NCBI RefSeq assembly: GCF_963548695.1
Contig: NZ_CAUUWA010000047.1
Location: 1 to 18,976 of the forward strand
DNA from: an uncultured Fretibacterium sp.
GTDB lineage: Bacteria > Synergistota > Synergistia > Synergistales > Aminobacteriaceae
Length of the DNA stretch: 18,976 nt
Reading direction: 5' to 3'
The notes beneath the pieces are model-generated. The model was given only the letters and a program-made list of their open reading frames with translations. It was not told where the DNA came from and did no database searches. Positions 1 to 6,162 of this stretch are shown one piece after another. Position 1 is the first letter of the stretch. Each line of letters opens with the position of its first letter. A program made the position numbers and the translations under genes.

Positions 1-77
1 GTCTTTCAGGATTAGTATAGCATATTCAATCCTTCTCTAAGGCGATTTGGTATGACATACATGCGTCTCGCCTCCTT

Positions 78-170
78 TAAGCAGACGGCCAGCTCTTTTC
101 AGCCTGCAAGGCTGAAAATGCTGTGCCGGTCGCTTAGGTCGACACGCGGCACAGTTGCCGCGTTGTCGAC
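78..170 (-). repeat. Structured element, copy 1 (short form, 93 bp)
   Basis: Read on the minus strand it starts with a 33-nt hairpin (170-138): a 14-bp stem with one bulged base about 8 nt in and a 4-nt loop. Here the stem is GTCGACA-A-CGCGGCA, not the GTCGAAGC type of the other copies, yet the pairing is complete. Then comes TAAGC, an internal loop, CGGC-A-CAGC, AT, a hairpin with stem TTTCAGCCT and loop TGC, then AGA, GCTG-GCCG, TCT and the closing GCTTA (82-78). Both the inner helix and the two hairpins therefore covary with the other copies. It lies between the piece ending LVYPYL and the last piece of the nuclease gene. The bases just after it (AAAGGAGG, then ATG) resemble a ribosome-binding site. 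Confidence 0.85.
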
Positions 171-264
171 GCAAGTAGGGATACACTAAATAATTCAGCT
201 TGTCCGCATGGCTCCAGCCCCGCTTGTCCAAAAAACCCAGCATCTCTTTTAGATAGTCCAGCTT

Positions 265-411
265 TAAGCAGACAGCCAGCTCTGATGAGGCCCCTAAGCG
301 ACTCACTCAACTCGTTACACTTGTTGGTTCGCTGCTTATCCGAAGGCGCAGCCTTCGGATGCTGTGCTGGTCGCTTACGTCGAAGCGGAGCCCAATGGCT
401 TCGGCTTCGAC
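265..411 (-). repeat. Structured element, copy 2 (long form, 147 bp)
   Basis: Same layout as copy 1: a 33-nt hairpin at 411-379 with one bulge, one A-C mismatch and loop ATTG; TAAGC; CAGC-A-CAGC; a hairpin with stem CCGAAGGC and loop TGC; then GCTG-GCTG and the closing GCTTA at 269-265. Unlike copies 1 and 4 it has an extra 56-nt arm after the second hairpin (about 285-340), itself bounded by TAAGC and GCTTA, so the fold gains a third arm. It is identical to copy 3 over 164 bases (265-428 equals 650-813). The identity runs beyond the hairpin through GAGTCAGAGAAACAAAA, so the long form probably has an extra flank. Confidence 0.85.
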
Positions 412-649
412 GAGTCAGAGAAACAAAAGAAGGCGCGTTTGTGTAAATCCTGAATACCGGGAACTCGTAGCTCACCCTGGTCCCGTAGCCCTCCCAGCGG
501 TAGACGCCGCTGGACTGCGCCTTTGACAACGGCTCGATGAGAAGGGCCAAAGCGATCACGGGCCTTCGGTAACGTCCCTCCAGCAGCCCCCGGTAATGGT
601 GCATCCGCAGAGGAAAGTCCTCATTGCCGCCTCGGCCCTGCACCTCTGC

Positions 650-796
650 TAAGCAGACAGCCAGCTCTGATGAGGCCCCTAAGCGACTCACTCAACTCGT
701 TACACTTGTTGGTTCGCTGCTTATCCGAAGGCGCAGCCTTCGGATGCTGTGCTGGTCGCTTACGTCGAAGCGGAGCCCAATGGCTTCGGCTTCGAC
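650..796 (-). repeat. Structured element, copy 3 (long form, 147 bp)
   Basis: Base-for-base identical to copy 2 over 650-813, including the extra 56-nt arm and the 17-base flank beyond the 33-nt hairpin (796-764). It separates the nuclease piece with the catalytic Asp (932-834) from the piece with Glu-x-Gln (649-443). The closing GCTTA is at 654-650 and is followed directly by the Ala codon of AEVQG. Identity to copy 2 inside an otherwise unique gene implies recent duplication or gene conversion. Confidence 0.85.
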
Positions 797-932
797 GAGT
801 CAGAGAAACAAAAAAAGCGTTTACACTGAGCTAAAACTGCGGAACCTGGGCCAGGAGATCCACAAAGCGGTTCCCGTCCGGCTCTCCCCCTTCATAATGA
901 CGGGTGAAGCGGGCCAGTCGGCGCAATTCCTT

Positions 933-1023
933 TAAGCAGGCGACCGGCCCTCTGCGGCTACAAGCCGCAGATGCCGTGTCGTTCGCTTATGTCGAAGCGA
1001 AGCCCTGTGGCTTCGGCTTCGAC
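933..1023 (-). repeat. Structured element, copy 4 (short form, 91 bp)
   Basis: The 33-nt hairpin (1023-991) has stem GTCGAAGC-C-GAAGCC with one bulge and loop ACAG. Then TAAGC, GAA, CGAC-A-CGGC, AT, a hairpin with stem CTGCGGCT and loop TGT, AGG, GCCG-GTCG, CCT and GCTTA (937-933). The inner helix differs from copy 1 at several pairs but stays paired, with the same single bulged A. It lies exactly between the nuclease pieces ending DVVFL and starting KELRRL. Removing 91 bases joins them as VFL-V-KELRRL in frame. Confidence 0.85.
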
Positions 1024-1164
1024 GACGAGGAAAACGACATCCCGTTTGTCGTCGATATCGCGAGCCAAGTCGGGCAGAAGGGACCGGAGCATGGGGACGA
1101 AGAACCGGGTCAGCAGGTCCTTCCAGAGCAGGTCATCGTGGCGCGGTTCGACGCCGTCCTTTGC

Positions 1165-1288
1165 CCCGGTATTCGCCGAGCGAGCCTTCCCTTTTGGACT
1201 CAATGCCTCACCTCGTTTCGTAATGCTCGTATACAGGCTTCGGCAGAGCCCGTATAACGAAAGCCAAGGCTGTTTCGGTAGGGGATAT
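1165..1288 (-). other. Unrelated ~124-bp insertion near the start of the nuclease gene
   Basis: The open start MAEDGNGPRKWNLEA (1333-1289) runs into sequence unlike the family that ends in TGA. The family reading resumes at AKDGVEPRHDDLL from 1164, one base out of frame. The intervening part contains a long imperfect hairpin at 1216-1262: outer stem TTTCGT/ACGAAA and inner stem TATACAGGC/GCCCGTATA with one mismatch. It has no sequence similarity to the four repeats. The boundaries are inferred from where family-like protein stops and resumes, so they may be off by several bases. Confidence 0.5.
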
Positions 1289-1360
1289 CGCTTCGAGATT
1301 CCATTTCCGCGGACCGTTACCGTCCTCCGCCATCTCGGCCTCCTCACTGTATCCTTCCGC

Positions 1361-1386
1361 CTTTTTACCCTTTTTACCCTTTTTGC
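1361..1386. repeat. 9-bp tandem repeat in the nuclease gene leader
   Basis: CTTTTTACC occurs twice in tandem, followed by a third partial unit, CTTTTTGC. On the minus strand this is an A/G-rich leader of AAAAAGG units lying between the TATAAT box and the GGAGG of the nuclease gene. Confidence 0.7.
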
Positions 1387-1392
1387 ATTATA
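1387..1392 (-). promoter_or_regulatory. Candidate -10 box for the nuclease gene
   Basis: A perfect TATAAT on the minus strand, 54 bases upstream of the ATG at 1333. No good -35 hexamer is seen at 16-18 bases; the nearest TTGCCG is 21 bases away. The call rests on the -10 alone. Confidence 0.4.
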
Positions 1393-1464
1393 GCATCAGC
1401 CCCGTGCCGGAAACGGCAATACCCGAAGGCGGCGTCCGGCATGGCCCTGTTCGCGAAGGCCATC

Positions 1465-1484
1465 CTCGAACAAACTCGAACAAA
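1465..1484. repeat. 10-bp perfect tandem duplication
   Basis: CTCGAACAAA is present twice, head to tail, in the intergenic stretch between the nuclease gene promoter and the pilus operon terminator. Function unknown. Apart from possible short GC-rich hairpins around 1406-1460, nothing else is visible between 1393 and 1492. Confidence 0.7.
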
Positions 1485-1492
1485 GCAGACAG

Positions 1493-1533
1493 ATGAAGAG
1501 CAGGACCCTCGATGAAAGGGTCCTGCTCTTCAT
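1493..1533 (-). terminator. Hairpin terminator of the minor-pilin operon
   Basis: A perfect 17-bp inverted repeat (1493-1509 with 1517-1533) around a 7-nt loop, starting 3 bases after the stop codon of the last small gene. The following minus-strand sequence is only moderately T-rich (CTGTCTGCTTTGTTC), so termination may be partly factor-dependent or the hairpin may mainly stabilise the transcript end. Confidence 0.65.
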
Positions 1534-1536
1534 TGT

Positions 1537-1875
1537 TCAGAGCTCGTTGGAGATACCCACCCATTCATTCTCGCCTTTACGAAAATAAATTATCCGTGGG
1601 ATATCATCCTTGTAGCTCTTACCTCTGGGAACGTAGACGGTTATCTCCCCCGTCCGCACGATGCTCCAGCCCCCAGGGTTTGCATTCGAATCTGCGTCTG
1701 CCGGCACGCCGCCCTCCACGAGGGGCAGATCAATCCCCTTGGGTCAGGTATAGTAGACACCCGATACCCAAACATCGCTCCAGCCCTGTTGAAGCAGATA
1801 TTCACGCGCCGCCGGGGTAACGTCCACGCTGACAACCGCTGCCAGGATAAAGCATAGGGAACGGACAGATCTCAC
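1537..1875 (-). pseudogene. Small exported protein gene with an in-frame TGA
   Basis: A GTG start at 1875 overlaps the stop of the upstream gene by four bases (GTGA), a sign of translational coupling. The frame codes a hydrophobic signal-peptide-like start (SLCFILAAVVSVDV) and then REYLLQQGWSDVWVSGVYYT, meets TGA at 1746-1744, and continues in the same frame as PKGIDLPLVEGGVPADADSN to GISNEL and the stop at 1539-1537 (112 codons in all). Composition and coding character are alike on both sides of the TGA. The simplest reading is a recent TGG-to-TGA nonsense change. Recoding (Sec or readthrough) is possible but no convincing SECIS was made out. I do not recognise the family. Confidence 0.55.
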
Positions 1876-2213
1876 GACCCCACTCGGCACGACATCACAA
1901 CCCCCGATTTTGCCTCCAGCTCAAGGGTAACGAGTCGCCTCATGTAGCGGCGCAGGAAATCGCTCTTCTCAATCGACTCTCCACCCTCATCCGTAAAATA
2001 GCATCCCGGGTCCAGAGGAGCGGAGGCCTCCTTGCCATTAACATTGAGGGTGAGAATCTCCGTCCCTTCCTCCCCAGGCTCAACCCGCTCAAGGGTCCCC
2101 GTCACCTCGAGAAGCTCCATATCCGTCACGGCATGGGCGGACAGGGACAAACCGGAAAGCACCAAAACCACTGCGGCAAAACCCAGCAACATACGCGTCA
2201 GGATCACTCGCAT
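1872..2213 (-). CDS. Small exported protein of unknown function
   Basis: 113 residues. Residues 1-28 form a clear signal peptide (basic MRVILTR, hydrophobic LLGFAAVVLVLSGLSL, then AHA as a likely cleavage site). The mature part is acidic and seems beta-rich (VTGTLERVEPGEEGTEILTLNV). It lies 62 bases downstream of pilY1 with a GGAGAGG ribosome-binding site, so it is probably the fifth gene of the pilus operon. Its position recalls small genes that follow pilY1 in other minor-pilin operons, but I see no sequence evidence for a specific role. Confidence 0.75.
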   Translation of the reverse strand: MRVILTRMLLGFAAVVLVLSGLSLSAHAVTDMELLEVTGTLERVEPGEEGTEILTLNVNGKEASAPLDPGCYFTDEGGESIEKSDFLRRYMRRLVTLELEAKSGVVMSCRVGS

Positions 2214-2275
2214 GCTCCATTCACCCTCTCCTGTTTCCTTGCTTTCTTATCTCTCAATTTTCACCGTATCTCACT

Positions 2276-5200
2276 TCACTGCATTTCATCCAGCATCCTG
2301 GAGTCGAAATCGCGCCAATAATCCACGTAGGGGCTTCCAGGGTTCAATGGCAGATCCCCTTCTCTGGGCAACCTTATCTCCAGCAGGTTCTGAGCCAGCC
2401 GACGCACCTCAGGAAACTCCACCTCAGCCTCCTTCAGGGCTCCCGAGCGTTTTTCCTCCGCGGAGAAAAGCAGCCTCCCCCGCACTCCCGTGACACCCGT
2501 GAGTTTCACATTCTTCAGCAACATCGGCTTGAAGGTGGCCTTGCCCGTATCGACATCCAGGATATAGACCCGCCCTACGCCCCTTTCGGACACGACACAG
2601 ACGTCCTGAGATACTTTCTGGGGGATATAGGTAGTGACAACCAGCTTTCCCTCGTAAAAATAAGGTGCGGTAGTCACGAATTCAGCCTCGTTGCGATTGT
2701 CCTCCGCCTTCAGCCGCAGGGCCCATCCCTTTTCAGTGGGGGAGATATCCCCGGGATCCTTCCACACAAGGTTGATATCCTCGCTGACCAGGGGCCGCAG
2801 GTCTTTGGTCGTCTCCATACCCGTCAGACGCCCCAGCTGCAGGCAGAAGATAAACTGCTGTTCGTTATGCACCCTTCTCGTGGGATCGGTTCCCGAGCCC
2901 GGGGCTAAAACGTCGCAGGTGCCGCCAATCAACACCGAATTTCTGGAAAACTTCCTGCGGAGCTTCAGGAGCGCCTTGGGGATCGCCACAGGCTTTCCCT
3001 CCAGAACTCCGTTCGCGGTCACAGTCGTCAGACGGAAAAGGCTCTTCAGCTCCCAATTTGAGACATTTTTCCCCGCCACATCGCAGCTCAACACATTACC
3101 CTCGCTGTCCGCCGTAAAGAATTCCGTCAGGATCCTGTTGCCTTTCTTCAACTTGATGAGCGTCAACGGCGCTATAGCCATGCCCAGAGGAGCCGGTTTC
3201 CCGAGGTGGTGGATCAGAGCGGAATCATCCAGTTTTTTATAAATTTGTCCATTCCCGGGATTCACGACAAAGATGGCCTTGCCCTGGGAATCCGCGCCAA
3301 GGTTATACCCCACTCCGCCGGGCAGAATACCGACGGTCCGCCCCGACCCGAAGTCCTCCGAGATGTTGCAAAAGTTCAGAGCCTGGATTGTCAGTCCCAG
3401 GTCGCTGTAGTCGAAATTCTTTCCGGAAGAATTCTCCGCAGCAAGCCCCCAGCGCCGAACCCCCTTGATGGGAGGAGTCTCCGCCGTATCGTAACGGACA
3501 TTGTCCACAGCCCACAGGAAGGCGGGCGAGGGGCGAATCGTCGAGATGTCCATGGCGTAGAGTCCGTTGCCCCCATTTCCCATGGTCCCCACCAGGACAT
3601 GCTTCTGGTCCTCGGAGACAATGCCATCCGTCAACAGCCCATCCAGCAGCGTCACCGGCATGGACCTTCGGGAATCCTTACCGTCGCCGTCATACCACAT
3701 CCCCGTACCGTCCTTGTACTTCATCACTCGTGCCCGTCCCTGGAGGACGCTCGGAGGGATGAAGCCCCAGATCTCGTCCCCCGTCTCCACATCCAGGACA
3801 TGCAGCGTTCCCCGGTTCGTATGGAGAAAGACAACCTCGTCGCTCGCCGGACCAACCGTCAGGAAATTGGAGCTCTGCATATCCCCCAGCGGAGTAGGAT
3901 CCGCAGAGGTCGGCCTGGGAAAGGAGATGAGCCAGTTCCGGAAATCATCGGGCCTCGAAGGGACCTGAGCAAGACTCTGGAACGCAGACGAGGCAAAACT
4001 CTTCAACCTACTGACCGCCCGGGACATATCCCCCTCAGCACCCTCGGAAGCGTAGAGCGGACGATTCTGCCCGACAGCCTGCATCCTGCCCCCCGCCTCC
4101 CATTTTTCCTCGAGATGGGTTTCATTCGTTGTGGTGTCGAACGTCAGAACCTTACAGGAAAACCGGGAAAACCACTGGTCGAAGGCCTTGGAGGTATAGC
4201 TGGCGTTAAACAGCTTCCCCGTGGCGCCGGCAGCCTGATCCAGCTGAATGAGCGGCGCGCCGGACGGAGCGGGACGGCTCTCCGCGTCAATCTCGCTGAA
4301 AACCTCATTCAAGGCCTTGATCAGACCGGGAACGTCGTTTGCGAACAGGGCCGTCCTGGTCTCGTCCTTGACCCACTGCCCCCCTGCCCTTTTAGGCTGT
4401 CCATGGGCCGCGATATCGTTCAGCGATTTGCGCAGCTTGACGGAGTTGGGGTCCGTGGCGCCGGGGTCGACGAACCCCACCACCAGCGTGCGTACCCCCT
4501 TGTCCATGGCATACTCCTTTTCCCGCCAGGCGTTGTTCCACTTCTCCCGCCCCCGCATTCTCAGGGTGTTCTTATAGAGCTCCAGAGCCGCGGCGGCCGC
4601 CGTTCTGGGGGCGTTGGACTCGTCGTTGCCCGCCGTGAAGATGACGACCCAGTTGCTCTGGCAGCTTCCCGTGACGGGGAAATACCCCGCTTTTCCGGTG
4701 GAAAACGCAAGGCCGTCCTCGGTTCCACCAGCGGTCCGCGGCGCAAAGAAGTCGATGGCACTGCCTAGGGCTTGCCCCGTGGTCAGCCCCTCCGTGTGCT
4801 CCGAAGAAGGATATTCTCTGAGGATAATTCTATCATTACCATATTGAATGACCTTTGGGGAAGATTGGTCATTTGCGTATTGGATTAGCTTTTTCCTATG
4901 ATGACCATCCCGGTCATATTTCCCTGCATGCTCGGGACGCGCGTAGAGGGACGTGGACAGGGGCGTCTGTCCGTCGGCGAACAGCTCGGGATTGGTAAAA
5001 TTACTACCACTATACGACTCGACGCCATCGATGTACCGCCGAAACCTACTTAGATTCGGCGTCGGGTCATAGGTCCCCGGCATCCCCGCCCTCTCCACAT
5101 AGAATTTGTCGAAGGGGACCATCAGAAGAGAACGATTTATCCTGGCCCACGCAGGCGAATCTTTGGTTGCATCATAAAGACCCCGGTTCACGCCAGAGAT

Positions 5201-6016
5201 TGCAAACTGCGACTCGTAATAATTCCCCCCAGACCCCGTCCCATTGTTTCCAAAGCCAATACACCAGCTAGGAGCGGAACCATAGGGAACATCCGACCGC
5301 CTTCCCCAGTTCGGCCTTTTATAAACATCCGCCCAATAGTGCCCTGCAGCAAGAACGCTGTCCTCCTGATAGCTGGTAGACATCCCCACGTTCATGCGGG
5401 AGAGTAGCCGGGCGTTCTCGGCGCTGGTCAACCGCCAGAGCACCAGCTTCATCATGTACATGCGGCTGTCGTTGGGGACGAGGTCGTTGTAGTTGTGATG
5501 CAGTGACTGAGGGGGATAAGGGGAACCCGGATAGTTCGGATACCCCGTTATGACGTCCCCCACACTGACCCCAGAGGGCAGATGCGCATGATAAGCAGCG
5601 TTCTTGAACGTCAAGAAATAGGGCTTCGAGGGATCGGAGGTGTAATAGCAGTCCGGATCCCCAATCCTGTTGTTGCTGTTGTCCAGATCCCGGCCATAAC
5701 GCCCCCAACCTACTGCTGATGACTCATTACAGGGTCGAGCTCCGGAACCATAGGTGCACTCCTTCAGCAGTTGAGCGCGCTGCGAGTGGGAATAGTGGTC
5801 CGTCCTCAAAGGCATGATGCCCTTTGGCGAGAAGACCATGGGCGACCCCGTATCCAATAAAAACAACACGTTGGGCGCAGGCACGGAGACCTGCGCTATC
5901 GACGCGTAGTCGGTCTTCAGAAATGCCCTCGGCTCGGGCGCCGCCTCGGCGGCGGCACAGCAGAAAAGCAGAAACGCCAAGACGCTCGGGCGAAAAGCCC
6001 TGGAGAAAGACGTCAT
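2276..6016 (-). CDS. pilY1: PilY1-like type IV pilus tip/adhesin protein
   Basis: 1246 residues from the ATG at 6016. This start follows AAAGGAGG at ideal spacing and begins directly with a signal peptide (VLAFLLFCCAAAEA). An in-frame ATG 12 codons upstream (6052) is less likely. The N-terminal half resembles the von Willebrand A region of PilY1: NVLFLLDTGSPM (Asp55) is a divergent metal-site motif, and NWVVIFTAGNDES near residue 455 looks like a core strand. The C-terminal half (about 715-1200) is a PilY1-type beta-propeller: VVFLHTNRGTLHVLDVETGD, then FIPPSVL, then GNGGNGLYAMDIS. An Asp/Gly-rich loop around 765-780 (YDGDGKD) could bind calcium but does not match the classical site exactly. 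PilY1 proteins are exported, prime pilus assembly with minor pilins and act in adhesion or surface sensing. The three prepilin genes upstream support this. Confidence 0.88.
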   Translation of the reverse strand: MTSFSRAFRPSVLAFLLFCCAAAEAAPEPRAFLKTDYASIAQVSVPAPNVLFLLDTGSPMVFSPKGIMPLRTDHYSHSQRAQLLKECTYGSGARPCNESSAVGWGRYGRDLDNSNNRIGDPDCYYTSDPSKPYFLTFKNAAYHAHLPSGVSVGDVITGYPNYPGSPYPPQSLHHNYNDLVPNDSRMYMMKLVLWRLTSAENARLLSRMNVGMSTSYQEDSVLAAGHYWADVYKRPNWGRRSDVPYGSAPSWCIGFGNNGTGSGGNYYESQFAISGVNRGLYDATKDSPAWARINRSLLMVPFDKFYVERAGMPGTYDPTPNLSRFRRYIDGVESYSGSNFTNPELFADGQTPLSTSLYARPEHAGKYDRDGHHRKKLIQYANDQSSPKVIQYGNDRIILREYPSSEHTEGLTTGQALGSAIDFFAPRTAGGTEDGLAFSTGKAGYFPVTGSCQSNWVVIFTAGNDESNAPRTAAAAALELYKNTLRMRGREKWNNAWREKEYAMDKGVRTLVVGFVDPGATDPNSVKLRKSLNDIAAHGQPKRAGGQWVKDETRTALFANDVPGLIKALNEVFSEIDAESRPAPSGAPLIQLDQAAGATGKLFNASYTSKAFDQWFSRFSCKVLTFDTTTNETHLEEKWEAGGRMQAVGQNRPLYASEGAEGDMSRAVSRLKSFASSAFQSLAQVPSRPDDFRNWLISFPRPTSADPTPLGDMQSSNFLTVGPASDEVVFLHTNRGTLHVLDVETGDEIWGFIPPSVLQGRARVMKYKDGTGMWYDGDGKDSRRSMPVTLLDGLLTDGIVSEDQKHVLVGTMGNGGNGLYAMDISTIRPSPAFLWAVDNVRYDTAETPPIKGVRRWGLAAENSSGKNFDYSDLGLTIQALNFCNISEDFGSGRTVGILPGGVGYNLGADSQGKAIFVVNPGNGQIYKKLDDSALIHHLGKPAPLGMAIAPLTLIKLKKGNRILTEFFTADSEGNVLSCDVAGKNVSNWELKSLFRLTTVTANGVLEGKPVAIPKALLKLRRKFSRNSVLIGGTCDVLAPGSGTDPTRRVHNEQQFIFCLQLGRLTGMETTKDLRPLVSEDINLVWKDPGDISPTEKGWALRLKAEDNRNEAEFVTTAPYFYEGKLVVTTYIPQKVSQDVCVVSERGVGRVYILDVDTGKATFKPMLLKNVKLTGVTGVRGRLLFSAEEKRSGALKEAEVEFPEVRRLAQNLLEIRLPREGDLPLNPGSPYVDYWRDFDSRMLDEMQ

Positions 6017-6020
6017 TGAA

Positions 6021-6062
6021 AAGCCCTCCTTTATCCATTCTCCTTTATTCATTCTCTTTTAT
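6021..6062 (-). repeat. 14-bp tandem repeat forming the pilY1 ribosome-binding region
   Basis: Three head-to-tail 14-bp units, read on the minus strand as ATAAAAGAGAATGA, ATAAAGGAGAATGG and ATAAAGGAGGGCTT. The last two carry a Shine-Dalgarno core and the first two an ATG. The third lies just ahead of the pilY1 start at 6016. Because 14 is not a multiple of three, the ATGs at 6052 and 6038 are in different frames. Confidence 0.8.
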
Positions 6063-6151
6063 CAATCCTCTTCATGAGTCCCCTTATCCTTTTCAAAAAC
6101 CTCCGTCCTTCGCCAGCAATCCAAAAGCTCAAACAACGGCAGTTTTCTCAT
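6062..6151 (-). CDS. Possible 29-residue small ORF between pilX and pilY1
   Basis: An ATG at 6151 opens 29 codons (MRKLPLFELLDCWRR start, HEED end) and stops at 6064-6062, filling most of the 110-base gap between two operon genes. A GTGGGG lies only two bases before the ATG, so ribosome binding is doubtful. No recognised family. It may be a spurious frame. Confidence 0.2.
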   Translation of the reverse strand: MRKLPLFELLDCWRRTEVFEKDKGTHEED

Positions 6152-6162
6152 ATCCCCACTCT

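Larger units (their letters stand above)
12..1333 (-). pseudogene. Rpn-family PD-(D/E)XK nuclease/transposase gene, interrupted by five insertions
   Basis: The pieces read in order as one Rpn/PDDEXK-type protein. The ATG at 1333 follows a GGAGG and gives MAEDGNGPRKWNLEA. The next piece (1164-1027) holds PRHDDLLWKDLL and the LARDID helix region. Piece 932-834 holds NRFVDLLAQV, with the likely catalytic Asp. Piece 649-443 holds AEVQGRGGNEDFPLRMHHY, with the Glu-x-Gln motif. Piece 264-172 (KLDYLKEMLGFLDKRGW) and piece 77-12 (ending LREGLNMLY, stop TAA 14-12) form the C-terminal part. Consecutive pieces are always one base out of frame with each other. An extra TAG lies at 833-831, where the context (QF-stop-LSV) suggests a former Trp codon. 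About 30-40 residues usual for the family seem missing between the 649-443 and 264-172 pieces. As it stands the gene cannot make one protein. Rpn proteins are known as DNA nucleases promoting RecA-independent recombination. The assignment rests on motifs and remembered family resemblance. Confidence 0.75.

Noticed and set aside
281..428. Hammerhead-ribozyme-like CTGATGAG and later GAGAAAC on the plus strand within copies 2 and 3
   Set aside because: The two core parts are over 120 bases apart without a stem joining them as required, and copies 1 and 4 lack CTGATGA. It is a chance match.
78..1023. CRISPR array or integron attC sites
   Set aside because: Repeats are few, of unequal length, with unequal spacing, and lie inside one gene. 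No GTTRRRY/RYYYAAC boxes frame the elements. The bulged stem with an unpaired spacer is only loosely like a folded attC, and no integrase is present.
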